Part shown: piece after piece, positions 35,333 to 44,196 of the stretch
How positions within the stretch are numbered: position 1 is the stretch's first letter
Layout: each line of letters starts with the position of its first letter
Assembly: GCA_027459785.1 (NCBI GenBank)
Contig: DAIDGU010000030.1
Location: 43,677 to 107,676 of the forward strand
Length of the DNA stretch: 64,000 bases
Direction of reading: 5' to 3'
DNA from: Ktedonobacteria bacterium
Lineage (GTDB): Bacteria; Chloroflexota; Ktedonobacteria; Ktedonobacterales; JACDGC01
Notes under the pieces: model-generated
What the model was told of the DNA's origin: nothing
The model's database searches: none
The model's input: only the letters and a program-made list of their open reading frames with translations
Position numbers and translations under genes: made by a program

Positions 35333-37138
35333 ATGGACCAGGCACACATCCGCAATTTTTGCATCATCGCCCATATCGATCATGGCAAATCGACCTTAGC
35401 CGACCGGCTCCTGGAATATACGGGGACGCTCACCAAGCGCGAGATGACGACGCAGGTGCTCGACCAGATGGATCTGGAACGCGAGAAGGGCATCACCATC
35501 AAGGCGCAGGCCGTGCGTATGCGCTACGCCGCCGCCGACGGCGAAGTCTATGAACTGAACTTGATCGACACCCCCGGCCACGTAGACTTCAGCTATGAGG
35601 TGTCGCGCAGCCTGGCGGCCTGTGAGGGCGCGCTGCTCGTCATCGACGCCGCGCAGGGCATCGAGGCGCAGACGTTGGCGAACCTTTACCTGGCGCTGGA
35701 AGCCGACCTGGAGATCATCCCCGTCATCAACAAGATCGACCTGCCCAGCGCCGACCCGGAGCGCGTGAAAAGCGAAGTCGAGCGCGTCATCGGGCTGCCC
35801 GGCGAGGATGCCATCCTGGCATCGGCGAAAGAGGGCATCGGCACGCGGGACATCCTGGAAGCCATCGTGCAGCGCGTCCCCGCGCCAAAGGGCGACCTCG
35901 CCGCCCCCCTGCGGGCGCTGGTCTTCGACTCGAAATACGACGCCTACAAGGGTGTGATCGCGTATGTACGCTTGCTGGATGGCGCGCTGAAGGCCGGCCA
36001 GCGCATGCAGATGATGGCGACGCACAGCACGGCGGACGTTTTGGAGGTCGGCTACTTCTCGCCCCAACTGATCGCCGCCGGCGATCTGGCGGCGGGCGAG
36101 GTCGGCTACATCGCCACCGGTCTGAAAGAAGTCAAGGATTGCCGTGTCGGCGACACCATCACCCTCGCCGCCGCCCCGGCCCACGAGCCGCTGCCTGGCT
36201 ACCGCCCGGCGAAGCCGATGGTCTTCGCGGGGCTGTATCCTGTGGATGGCGACGACTATCCCGCCCTGCGCGACGCGCTGGAACGGCTGCAACTCAACGA
36301 CGCCGCGCTGATCTTCGAGCCGGAATCCTCCCTGGCGCTGGGGTTCGGCTTCCGTTGCGGCTTCCTGGGCCTGCTGCACATGGAGATTATCCAGGAGCGC
36401 CTGGAACGCGAATATCGCCTGAACCTGCTGGCGACCGCGCCCAGCGTCGAATACATCGTCACCAAGACCAACGGCGAGCAGATCAAGGTCGATAACCCGG
36501 CGGATCTGCCGCCGCCGACGGAGGTCGATCAGATCGAGGAGCCGATTATGGACATCTCGATCTTCACTCCCGCCCGCTACATCGGCACGATCATGGATCT
36601 GGTGACGACGCGGCGCGGCGTCTTCGGCGAGATGAAGTACATCGAGGAAGACCGCGTTCACCTGACCTATCGCATCCCGCTGGGCGAACTGATCATCGAC
36701 TTTTACGATCAACTCAAGTCGCGCACCCAGGGCTATGCCTCGCTGGATTACACCTTCGCCGAGTACCTGCCGGCGGATCTGGTCAAGCTGGACATCCTGG
36801 TGAACGGCGATCCGGTGGACGCGCTCTCGATCATCACCCATCGTGACAAAGCCTTCATCATCGGGCGCATCCTGGCTGAAAAGCTGAAGGATCTCATCCC
36901 CCGCCAACTCTTCGAGGTGCCGATCCAGGCGGCCATCGGCAGCAAGGTCATCGCCCGCGAGACGGTGCGCGCCATGCGCAAGAACGTTCTGGCGAAATGC
37001 TACGGCGGCGACATCACGCGCAAGATGAAGCTGCTGCAAAAGCAAAAAGAGGGCAAGAAGCGCATGAAGATGGTCGGCTCCGTCGAGATCCCCCAGGAAG
37101 CCTTCATGGCGATCCTCAGCCTGAACCGCGAGGCGTGA
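35333..37138 (+). CDS. lepA: elongation factor 4 (LepA, back-translocase)
   Basis: Ribosome-associated GTPase, 601 aa, ATG with AGGAGC upstream. GTPase motifs [22 protein letters not shown] and NKIDLPSAD; LepA-specific [20 protein letters not shown] and [20 protein letters not shown]; and the C-terminal domain ends [20 protein letters not shown] then [17 protein letters not shown], the tRNA-contacting tail. Full length. A 20-base palindrome of GGGCGCGAT arms lies 43-62 bases after the stop. Confidence 0.97.
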   Translation: MDQAHIRNFCIIAHIDHGKSTLADRLLEYTGTLTKREMTTQVLDQMDLEREKGITIKAQAVRMRYAAADGEVYELNLIDTPGHVDFSYEVSRSLAACEGALLVIDAAQGIEAQTLANLYLALEADLEIIPVINKIDLPSADPERVKSEVERVIGLPGEDAILASAKEGIGTRDILEAIVQRVPAPKGDLAAPLRALVFDSKYDAYKGVIAYVRLLDGALKAGQRMQMMATHSTADVLEVGYFSPQLIAAGDLAAGEVGYIATGLKEVKDCRVGDTITLAAAPAHEPLPGYRPAKPMVFAGLYPVDGDDYPALRDALERLQLNDAALIFEPESSLALGFGFRCGFLGLLHMEIIQERLEREYRLNLLATAPSVEYIVTKTNGEQIKVDNPADLPPPTEVDQIEEPIMDISIFTPARYIGTIMDLVTTRRGVFGEMKYIEEDRVHLTYRIPLGELIIDFYDQLKSRTQGYASLDYTFAEYLPADLVKLDILVNGDPVDALSIITHRDKAFIIGRILAEKLKDLIPRQLFEVPIQAAIGSKVIARETVRAMRKNVLAKCYGGDITRKMKLLQKQKEGKKRMKMVGSVEIPQEAFMAILSLNREA

Positions 37139-37180
37139 TACCCTTCGCGGAAAATCAATGAATGTTCTTGATCCTTGTAT

Positions 37181-37323
37181 GGGCGCGATGTATCGCGCCC
37201 GTTCGCTCCAGTATTTACCCGAAATCATTCCATAGTGAGATTAGAGCATCTTGCGGATTGATTGAGCAAGCGTGACTCGGTCCAGTCCACGCCGGCAGGC
37301 GACCACGAAGGTACGCCCCTACA
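37181..37323. repeat. palindrome and family D element D2 after lepA
   Basis: 37181-37200 is GGGCGCGAT-GT-ATCGCGCCC, a near-perfect palindrome without a T-run, so not a clear intrinsic terminator. 37298-37323 is the reverse complement of family D copy D1 with 24 of 26 matches. Nothing else is seen between lepA and the glycosidase gene. Confidence 0.6.
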
Positions 37324-37390
37324 GACTCGGTGGCAACCGCCCGCTCGCCCATCGTCATGCCAGCTGTTCTCGATTCACCCGAAACGAGTG

Positions 37391-38758
37391 TCAATGTCCT
37401 GCCCGTTGCTGCTGGATGAAGGCCGCGTACCAGCGTCCGCTCGCCTTGATGATGCGCCGCTGAGTCGGGAAATCGACATACACCAGCCCGAAACGCTTGC
37501 TAAATCCTTCCGCCCACTCAAAGTTATCCATCAGCGCCCAGGCAAAGTAGCCGGCCAGCGGCACACCCTGAACCAGCGCCGTCGCCATCGCCTGGATGTG
37601 CGCCGCCAGGTAGTCACTGCGCCGTGGATCGTCCACGCGGTCGCCGCCATCCCATTCATCGGGGAAGGCCGCGCCATTTTCCGTGATGACGATCTTGCGT
37701 GGCCGATAATCACGATCCAGTTGCACCATCAGATCGGTCAGGCCCGGCGGATAGATCTCCCAGCCCATCTCGGTGAAATGCCCATCCTGATCGGAAACGA
37801 CCGTCGCCGAACTGGTGCCGACAGGGCTGGTACCCTGATGCAGCGGGATCAGCGACCGGGAATAGTAATTGACGCCCAGGTAATCGATCGGCGTGCTGAT
37901 CAGCTCCATATCGCCGTCCAAGATGGGGGGCGGCGCGACCTTGAAATCGGCGGAAAGTTGCTCAGGATAGTGGCCGCGGAAGATCGGATCGAGGAACCAG
38001 CCGTTATTGAAGCGATCGACTTCCTGCACCGCGCGCAGGGTCTCAGGCGAGTTGTCATGCGGATACGCGGGATTCAGATTGAGGGCGATGCCCAGTTGTG
38101 CATCGGCGCGCACGGTGGCGCGCAGGCGCTGCATGGCATGGCCGTGCGCCAGCAACAGGTGATGGCCGGCGACGAACGCCGCCTGCGTATTGTGCATGCC
38201 CGGCGCGTGCAGGCCGTTGCCGTAGCCTAAGAAGGCCGCGCACCACGGTTCGTTGAGCGTCAGCCACCACGGCACCCGATCTCCCAGCCGCCGCCCGACG
38301 ATCTCCGCATATTCGGCGAAGTGATTAGCCGTCGCGCGGTTCAGCCACCCGCCCTGCTGGTGCAAGGCCAGCGGCAGATCCCAGTGATAGAGAGTGGCGA
38401 GGGGTACGATATCGTGCGCTAAGAGCGCATCGACTAATCGATCATAGAAATCGAGGCCGAGGGAATTCGCCGCGCCCGTACCCTCCGGCTGGATGCGCGG
38501 CCAGGCGATGGAAAAGCGATACGCCTTCAGCCCCAGGCTGGCCATCAGCGCCACATCTTCCGGCATGCGGTGATAATGGTCGCACGCGACCGCGCCGGTT
38601 TGGCCCTGATGGACCTTCCCCGGCGTTGCCGCGAACTGATCCCAGATCGATGCGCCGCGCCCATCCTCATGCACCGCACCTTCGATTTGATACGCGGACG
38701 TGCTGACTCCCCAGAGGAAATCAGCCGGAAACAATGAGGCGAGATGTGGGTGTTGCAT
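37391..38758 (-). CDS. beta-glucosidase, glycoside hydrolase family 1
   Basis: Retaining beta-glycosidase, 455 aa from ATG 38758 (AAGGAGC upstream). Starts with FLWGVSTSAYQIEGAVHEDG; acid/base Glu170 in LTLNEPW and nucleophile Glu360 in VITENGAAF are intact; the aglycone-site pattern NFEWAEGFSKRFGL is present. No signal peptide, so it acts in the cytoplasm on imported oligosaccharides, consistent with being the last gene of the ABC sugar-uptake cluster. Cellobiose or another beta-linked disaccharide is the likely substrate, by inference. 161 bases separate it from the permease gene. Confidence 0.94.
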   Translation of the reverse strand: MQHPHLASLFPADFLWGVSTSAYQIEGAVHEDGRGASIWDQFAATPGKVHQGQTGAVACDHYHRMPEDVALMASLGLKAYRFSIAWPRIQPEGTGAANSLGLDFYDRLVDALLAHDIVPLATLYHWDLPLALHQQGGWLNRATANHFAEYAEIVGRRLGDRVPWWLTLNEPWCAAFLGYGNGLHAPGMHNTQAAFVAGHHLLLAHGHAMQRLRATVRADAQLGIALNLNPAYPHDNSPETLRAVQEVDRFNNGWFLDPIFRGHYPEQLSADFKVAPPPILDGDMELISTPIDYLGVNYYSRSLIPLHQGTSPVGTSSATVVSDQDGHFTEMGWEIYPPGLTDLMVQLDRDYRPRKIVITENGAAFPDEWDGGDRVDDPRRSDYLAAHIQAMATALVQGVPLAGYFAWALMDNFEWAEGFSKRFGLVYVDFPTQRRIIKASGRWYAAFIQQQRAGH

Positions 38759-38919
38759 GAGGTACGGCTCCTTCAGCAAGGGTGAGGTGATTTTTGACGT
38801 GAGGCGCTCTCTTGGCCAGATGGGAAGCGGCGCTGGCGGGTCGTTCCGCGTCGTCTGCGCTCCTCTGCCGGCCAGAGTTCATGGTTGAAGATGGTGGCCG
38901 CTGATGGCGAATGGTTGGC

Positions 38920-39843
38920 TCAGCCCGTCACACTGCCGAGGCTCAACCCGGCACGCCAGTAGCGTTGCAAGAACAGGAAGAGCACGGCGACCGGCAACAC
39001 GGCCACGAAAGATCCCGTGACGATGATGTTATTGAGCAACTCGTGAGCGGCAGGATCGAAGCTCCAGGTTGCCAGTCCTAGGTTCACGGGAAAGAGGGTG
39101 GGATCGCTCAGCACCACCAAGGGCAAGAAGAAATTGTTCCAGATGGCAACGAACTGGAACAGGAAGATGGTGATCATCCCCGGCACCAGGATGGGCAAGG
39201 CGACAGACCAGAAGATGCGGAATTCGCTGGCACCATCCACCCGCGCGGCGGCGATCAGATCATCGGAGATCGAGGCCGTGGCATAAATGCGTGCTAAAAA
39301 GACGCCGAACGGACTCAGCAACGTGGGCAACAGCACTGCCCAATAGGTGTGCGTCAAGCCTGGTATTTTACTTTCCACCAGGTAGATGGGTACGGCCAAT
39401 GTGGTGAGGGGAACCAACGCCGCACCCAATACCATAGCAAACAACAGCCTATTCCCCAGAAAGCGAAGCTTCGCCAGGGCATAGCCCGCCATCATGGCGA
39501 TGAATGTGCTGGCCGCCCCCCCCACCACGGCATAGAGCACGGTGTTGAGGATCCAACGGAGGTAGATGCCACCTTCATAGGTGAACAGTTGCGTCAGGTT
39601 ATCGAGCAACTTGAAGTTGGCGAACCACAACCCGAATGAGGCGAAGAGATCGGTGTTGTCTTTGGATGACGCGATGAACAGCCAGTACAGCGGGGTCAGG
39701 AAGTAGATCGTCATCCCGATCAAAAATACGTACCCTACCATGTTTTTAGGTGCCCAGGCTTTGTAGCCAATCAGCACCTGACGGCGATCGCCTCCTGATT
39801 GTTCTGTAGGAACATTCGGAAGATCTGCGGGAATGGTAGCCAT
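38920..39843 (-). CDS. carbohydrate ABC transporter permease, MalG type
   Basis: 307 aa, six helices, ATG with GAGAGGAT upstream. The EAA loop AARVDGASEFRIFWSVALPI couples to the ATPase. FLFQFVAIWNNFFLPLVVLS is typical of CUT1-family second permeases. It starts seven bases after the first permease's stop. The cluster has no ATP-binding subunit, so it probably shares a MsmK-like multi-purpose ATPase encoded elsewhere, as many CUT1 systems do. Confidence 0.94.
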   Translation of the reverse strand: MATIPADLPNVPTEQSGGDRRQVLIGYKAWAPKNMVGYVFLIGMTIYFLTPLYWLFIASSKDNTDLFASFGLWFANFKLLDNLTQLFTYEGGIYLRWILNTVLYAVVGGAASTFIAMMAGYALAKLRFLGNRLLFAMVLGAALVPLTTLAVPIYLVESKIPGLTHTYWAVLLPTLLSPFGVFLARIYATASISDDLIAAARVDGASEFRIFWSVALPILVPGMITIFLFQFVAIWNNFFLPLVVLSDPTLFPVNLGLATWSFDPAAHELLNNIIVTGSFVAVLPVAVLFLFLQRYWRAGLSLGSVTG

Positions 39844-39850
39844 GCTACAC

Positions 39851-40819
39851 CTATCCTCTCTTCTTGCCTTGTGTGAGGGTCATGAACGCGAACGAAAAGA
39901 CGAACGTGATGAAGCCGATGAGGGCAGCAATGGCACCCCCATAATAATAGTTGGACTGGATGTAGGCGATGTTGTAAGCGAAGATGTTGGGCGTGAAGTG
40001 CTCATTGATGGCACCCGAAATGTTCTCCAAGATCCGAGGCTCATTGAAGAGCTGAATCGAGCCAATGATGGAGAACAACAGACCCAAACGCATCGCCGGG
40101 AAGATCATCGGGATCTTGATATGGCGCGCGATGCCTACTTCCGTCAGCCCGTCAATGCGCGCCGCCTCATAGAGTTCCTGAGGGATGGCTTGCATGGCAG
40201 CGAAGAAGATGAGCATGTTATAGCCCAAATAGACCCAGGTGGAGATGTTGGCGATGGACCACAAAATCGTGGACGGCCCAAGGAAATCTGGCGGGGTCAA
40301 CTGGGCGCTACGGAACGCCTGGGAAATGGGGCTAATGCCGGGCGTATAAAAGAAGCCCCACAAAATCGCCGCCACCACACCAGGAACGGCGTAGGGAACG
40401 AACGCCGCCAGCCGAAAGAAGCTCCGAAAGCGGATGACCACCGAATCCATCAGCAAGGCGATCAGCAGCGCCAGGACCATCATGACGGGAATCTGGACGA
40501 TGCCGAAGACGAACACCCGCCAGAAGCCATCCCACAGCCCTGGATCGTGCAGGGCTTGCACATAGTTATCGAGGCCCACCCACACCACTTTGGGTGGTGA
40601 CAGGCCCAATCCGCCAGCATGTTTTTCGGCATAGAAACTTTGGATGATATCATAGACGAAGGGGGCGACGAAAAACGTGACGAAGACGAGCAAGAACGGT
40701 AAGATGAACAAGTACGGCCAGATCCATGCCAGTGACAGGGTTCGTCGAGGCTTGGCGGCACGTGATGTGATCGCTTCCGGCACTGGCGATGCTGCCACAT
40801 GCTCTGTCTGTGTAGCCAT
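39851..40819 (-). CDS. carbohydrate ABC transporter permease, MalF type
   Basis: 322 aa, six helices after a 30-residue cytoplasmic N-terminus, ATG with GAGAGGAAAA upstream. The EAA loop is YEAARIDGLTEVGIARHIKI; LQxxP-like FVPYAVPGVVAAILWGFFYT and the SIIGSIQLFNEPRIL stretch are standard for the CUT1 MalF group. Lies between the binding-protein gene (103-base gap) and the second permease. Confidence 0.94.
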   Translation of the reverse strand: MATQTEHVAASPVPEAITSRAAKPRRTLSLAWIWPYLFILPFLLVFVTFFVAPFVYDIIQSFYAEKHAGGLGLSPPKVVWVGLDNYVQALHDPGLWDGFWRVFVFGIVQIPVMMVLALLIALLMDSVVIRFRSFFRLAAFVPYAVPGVVAAILWGFFYTPGISPISQAFRSAQLTPPDFLGPSTILWSIANISTWVYLGYNMLIFFAAMQAIPQELYEAARIDGLTEVGIARHIKIPMIFPAMRLGLLFSIIGSIQLFNEPRILENISGAINEHFTPNIFAYNIAYIQSNYYYGGAIAALIGFITFVFSFAFMTLTQGKKRG

Positions 40820-40922
40820 CGTGCTTTTTCCTCTCGTGATGTAAGTGGGGTGGCATGGACGGATTCGGTGCGGGCAGTGGTGGGAGGCGGATACCCCCCA
40901 CCATGCGCTTTGATGGATCGCG

Positions 40923-42275
40923 CTAGCTGCCTGCCGTGGCGGTGATGCCCAAGCTCGTCAGGTCACTGATGATCTGATTTTGAATGTTGGGCAACTGACC
41001 GACCAGGGACAGATGGTTGGTGATGGCCGTGTTGAAGTCATTCCCTTGGAAGTTCGTCACGGCATCGAGATCCGGCGGGAAAGCCCAACCTTGGACAAGG
41101 TTCTCGTTGGCGAACGTCTGATCGACGATCTGGCCGCCGGAAGTGGCGCCGGCAAAGAACGGGTCCGGCGTGCTGAGCGCGGTCTGGCGAGCTTGCAGGT
41201 TGCTCGGATACCAGCCGATCTCATTGACGCCGATCTTCAGGCTGGCGGGGTCCGTCAGATACCACTGCGCGAACTCGGCAGCCTCTTTCGGGTGTTTCGT
41301 GCCGGCGATGACCGAGATGCCTGAACCACCCCACGCGCCAGCGTCATGGTTGCCCGCCGTCCATTGGGGTTCTTGCGCGACAGCCCACTGACCAGTGGTG
41401 TGTGTGGCATCGCCTTTGACCACGCCTTGCCCCCACACGGCGGAGATCCACGAGGCAATGACGGTACCCTTACCCGTCGCGTTGTTATCCAGCCCGGCGT
41501 TCCAGCCAGGCTGGAAGTCACCGTCAGCGGCGGTGGTGTCAACCAGACCCTTGTTGATCAGATTATCCCAGAACGCGGCGACCTGCTGGGACTTGGCGCT
41601 GTTGACATTGACGACCCAGCTATTGCCGGAGGTGCTGAACCAAAGGGCGCCGGCCTGCCATTCCAACGCCTGAAACCAGCCGGTGTTGGTGGCGCTGAAC
41701 GCGCTGATGTAATAGTTCTTGCCCAGGGCATGAATCTTGGCCGCGTCAGTCGCATAGTCAGCCCAGGTCGCTGGCGGCGAGGTGATGCCAGCCTTCGCGA
41801 AGGTCTTAGCGTCATAGAAGAGACCTTCGGGACCGGTATCTTGCGGATAGCCATAGAAAGCGCCGTTGATCGATTCCAGGCTCCAAGCGCCGGGATCGAA
41901 CTGCGACTTCACATCGTTGGCACCATAGGGCGTCAGATCGACGAGGGCACCGCGCGAGACGAAGGTGGGTACGTACTGATATTCAATCAGCGCGACATCG
42001 GGCGCGTCGCCGGCTTTGATGGCGGCGAGTACCTTAGGGTAATATTGCCCGAACCCAGAGGGTTCTTTGAGCGCGGTGACATGGATATTCGGATGGGTCG
42101 CGTTGAAGGCGGCAGCCTGCTCGGTGATCTGCTGGTTGAAGCTCCAGAACGTCAAATTGACGACACCGCTGGAGGAGCCTCCGCCACTGGTGCCGCAGGC
42201 GGCGAGCAAGAACGAGAGCGACAAGAGTAAAGCCGTGCCAATGGCGAAGATGGGGCGGTGCGGTGCGTGTTGCAC
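40923..42275 (-). CDS. ABC transporter sugar-binding lipoprotein
   Basis: 450 aa from GTG 42275, eight bases after a perfect AGGAGG; there is no suitable ATG. Signal peptide with lipobox LLAACG (Cys27) anchors it to the membrane. Mature part is a family 1 solute-binding protein: VNLTFWSFNQQITEQAAAFN at the start and GGSGISVIAGTKHPKEAAEF near residue 330. It captures the sugar for the two downstream permeases. The longer open frame upstream is not supported. Confidence 0.93.
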   Translation of the reverse strand: MQHAPHRPIFAIGTALLLSLSFLLAACGTSGGGSSSGVVNLTFWSFNQQITEQAAAFNATHPNIHVTALKEPSGFGQYYPKVLAAIKAGDAPDVALIEYQYVPTFVSRGALVDLTPYGANDVKSQFDPGAWSLESINGAFYGYPQDTGPEGLFYDAKTFAKAGITSPPATWADYATDAAKIHALGKNYYISAFSATNTGWFQALEWQAGALWFSTSGNSWVVNVNSAKSQQVAAFWDNLINKGLVDTTAADGDFQPGWNAGLDNNATGKGTVIASWISAVWGQGVVKGDATHTTGQWAVAQEPQWTAGNHDAGAWGGSGISVIAGTKHPKEAAEFAQWYLTDPASLKIGVNEIGWYPSNLQARQTALSTPDPFFAGATSGGQIVDQTFANENLVQGWAFPPDLDAVTNFQGNDFNTAITNHLSLVGQLPNIQNQIISDLTSLGITATAGS

Positions 42276-42342
42276 AGAAAGCCTCCTGACCGTGGATAGA
42301 CGGATACGTGTGATCCTGTTGGGCCACGACGACCCGTTGCTA

Positions 42343-42354
42343 CGTTGCGAAACG
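42343..42354. promoter_or_regulatory. candidate LacI-family operator before the binding-protein gene
   Basis: CGTTGCGAAACG, an inverted repeat centred on CG, 68 bases upstream of the GTG. A separate 16-base hairpin GCGCTGC-GG-GCAGCGC lies at 42376-42391. No clear promoter could be placed in the 42276-42528 gap, so the operator call is weak. Confidence 0.3.
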
Positions 42355-42528
42355 GGAAAGCGAAGGAAGATCCTCGCGCTGCGGGCAGCGCTCTTGTATC
42401 CCTCACACACTGAGAGGGGCGTCAGACCATGCACACCTCCTGGAAACAGGCAACGGCGATCCTGCGTGTGCCGGTACCAAACACACGAAAAAGGACGCGA
42501 TAATTCAAGATGAGCGCTACGATAGGAT

Positions 42529-43611
42529 TTATCGGTGGCGCGCGGCGGCTGACTGTGGCAGTGCAGCGCCGCACGATTCCCGCACGATCAATTGCGTGGG
42601 TAGCTGAATGCGCAAAGGTGCCGCCTTCGCGGAATCGGTCGCCGGCAACACGGGGGTGGCCCCTTGCCGGCGGTTGCTCGCTGAGATCAGTTGCAGCAAC
42701 TGTTTCAGACCGCGCTGGCCCATCTCAAAGAAGGGCTGGCGCACCGTGGTGAGGGTAGACTGCCAGGGGATCGGGAACGGAATGTCATCGAAGCCGACGA
42801 CGGCGAGTTCATCAGGAACCCGCACGCCACGCGCTTCGGCACACGCGATCACGCCGCACGCCATTTCGTCGTTGCTGGCGAAAATCGCGGTGGGCGGCTC
42901 CGCTAGCGCCAGAAATTGCTCGGCACCGGCCCGCCCGCTGGCGGGTTCGAAATTGCCGCTTAAGATCAGCGCGGGATCGATGCTTAGGTTATGGTCGTGC
43001 AGCGCCTGAACAAACCCTTCATAGCGCTCCATCGAGCAGCGATAGCGTTCTGGCCCCATGATGAAGCCGATGCGGCGATGCCCCAGTTGAATCAGATGCT
43101 GCGTGGCGGCATAGGCTCCCTGGTGGTTATCAGATCCAATCCAGGGGAGCTGCGTCGGATGTCCCTGGTCGTCGATCATGACGACGGGAAACCCTTGCGC
43201 GTAGAGCGCGTGCAGGTGATCAGTTAACTCCCCCGGCAAGATCGCCAACAAACCAGAGGTGAGCCGCGTTTCCAGAATCCGTTCGAAGATGCTGGTGCCG
43301 TCATGCGGATGGGTGATGCAATAGAGGACGAGTTCATAGGGGGAAGTGGCGATCATCTCGGCCACGCCGCGCATGATCTCGCCGATAAAGGGCCAACTCA
43401 ATGAGGGGACCAACACGCCCAGCAGACGGCTGCGCCCGGCGAGGCCGGTCGCGGCGATGCTCGGCACGAAGCCGGCATCCGCCATGATTTGCAGGATGCG
43501 CTCGCGTGTTTCGGGATCGACATCGGGTTTCTGGTTGATGACGCGCGAGACGGTAGCCTTCGAGACGCCAGCCAGGCGTGCGATATCGACGATGGTGAGC
43601 TTATCGGCCAT
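42529..43611 (-). CDS. LacI-family transcriptional regulator
   Basis: 360 aa from ATG 43611 (TGAGGG upstream). The N-terminal helix-turn-helix and hinge read TIVDIARLAGVSKATVSRVI, then the periplasmic-binding-fold effector domain with GLLAILPG, VVMIDDQGHPTQLPWIGSDN, AFIASNDEMACGVI-like FASNDEMACGVIACAE and VVGFDDIPFPIPWQSTLTTV. It ends PTQLIVRESC. It sits at the head of the sugar cluster and probably represses it and itself in the absence of the sugar. Confidence 0.94.
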   Translation of the reverse strand: MADKLTIVDIARLAGVSKATVSRVINQKPDVDPETRERILQIMADAGFVPSIAATGLAGRSRLLGVLVPSLSWPFIGEIMRGVAEMIATSPYELVLYCITHPHDGTSIFERILETRLTSGLLAILPGELTDHLHALYAQGFPVVMIDDQGHPTQLPWIGSDNHQGAYAATQHLIQLGHRRIGFIMGPERYRCSMERYEGFVQALHDHNLSIDPALILSGNFEPASGRAGAEQFLALAEPPTAIFASNDEMACGVIACAEARGVRVPDELAVVGFDDIPFPIPWQSTLTTVRQPFFEMGQRGLKQLLQLISASNRRQGATPVLPATDSAKAAPLRIQLPTQLIVRESCGAALPQSAAARHR

Positions 43612-43690
43612 GATACCCTCAGTTTCGCTGCGCCGCGACGAACAGGTGCCAACCCTTACCTGAAGTGGCTTCTGCTTGCATCGCTGATTC

Positions 43691-43716
43691 CGTGACCGTT
43701 CACGTAACCAGTTACG
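43691..43716. promoter_or_regulatory. operator-like palindromes downstream of the lacI promoter
   Basis: CGTGA-CCGT-TCACG (43691-43704) and GTAAC-CA-GTTAC (43705-43716 region) are two adjacent inverted repeats lying directly after the -10 box, where a repressor would block initiation. The first is centred on CG like many LacI-family sites. Confidence 0.45.
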
Positions 43717-43720
43717 AACT

Positions 43721-43749
43721 AGTATACTGATAGAAACCCCATCTGTCAA
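43721..43749 (-). promoter_or_regulatory. near-consensus sigma70 promoter of lacI
   Basis: Minus strand TTGACA (43749-43744), 17 bases, TATACT (43726-43721): perfect -35 and one mismatch in the -10. Confidence 0.75.
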
Positions 43750-43873
43750 GAGGATCAAGGGCCAATTTTGTCAAACTTGCGAAAACGGTACCGAAATCGG
43801 TTTCAGAGTGGGCTGATAGCAAACGAGTGGTTGAGATCGCGCCAAGGACGAGCGTGGAACAGCGGGCGAGGCA

Positions 43874-44060
43874 GCGGGCGGTTGAAACCGCGCCTAAACG
43901 CCTGCGGCGACGAAACCCATCTACATGGGTTTCCCACCCTCCCACGTAACCGCGTTCCCCCACCGGAGCGTTCCCTCACGCGCGGTTCGCTTGTCGGCTG
44001 CTAACCCGCGTAGGCGGGTTTCGTGGCGGTACGCCCTTAGGCGCGGTTTCAACCGCCCGC
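43874..44060. repeat. family A structured repeat, copy A3 (with insertion)
   Basis: Outer arms GCGGGCGGTTGAAACCGCG and complement enclose AAACCCAT-CTAC-ATGGGTTT and AACCCGC-GTAG-GCGGGTT. The two loops are reverse complements, and the stems differ from those of A1 and A5 while remaining fully paired. About 60 bases of unrelated DNA lie between the hairpins, making this copy 187 bp. The 43612-44196 gap otherwise holds the lacI promoter and gpmI leader. Confidence 0.85.
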
Positions 44061-44134
44061 CGTCCCCCGCGCCCCCATCCGCCGTCGCCCGCCATTGCAA
44101 CCGCCCTTGCCGTCCGCCCGCGCCCGTCCGCGCG

Positions 44135-44143
44135 TGCTATACT
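44135..44143 (+). promoter_or_regulatory. extended -10 upstream of gpmI
   Basis: TGC followed by TATACT (44138-44143), 54 bases before the ATG. No -35 at the right spacing. Confidence 0.4.
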
Positions 44144-44196
44144 GCCTGGGAACGTTCGTGATCCCGATTTCCAATTGGCAAGGGAGCAGCAACCGC

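Noticed and set aside
37181..37200. Intrinsic terminator of lepA
   Set aside because: Strong palindrome, but a 2-base loop and no T-run; treated as a repeat.
35396..37228. 610-codon minus-strand frame opposite lepA
   Set aside because: Antisense shadow of a fully conserved lepA; composition is Arg/Gln/Asp-rich without hydrophobic core pattern.
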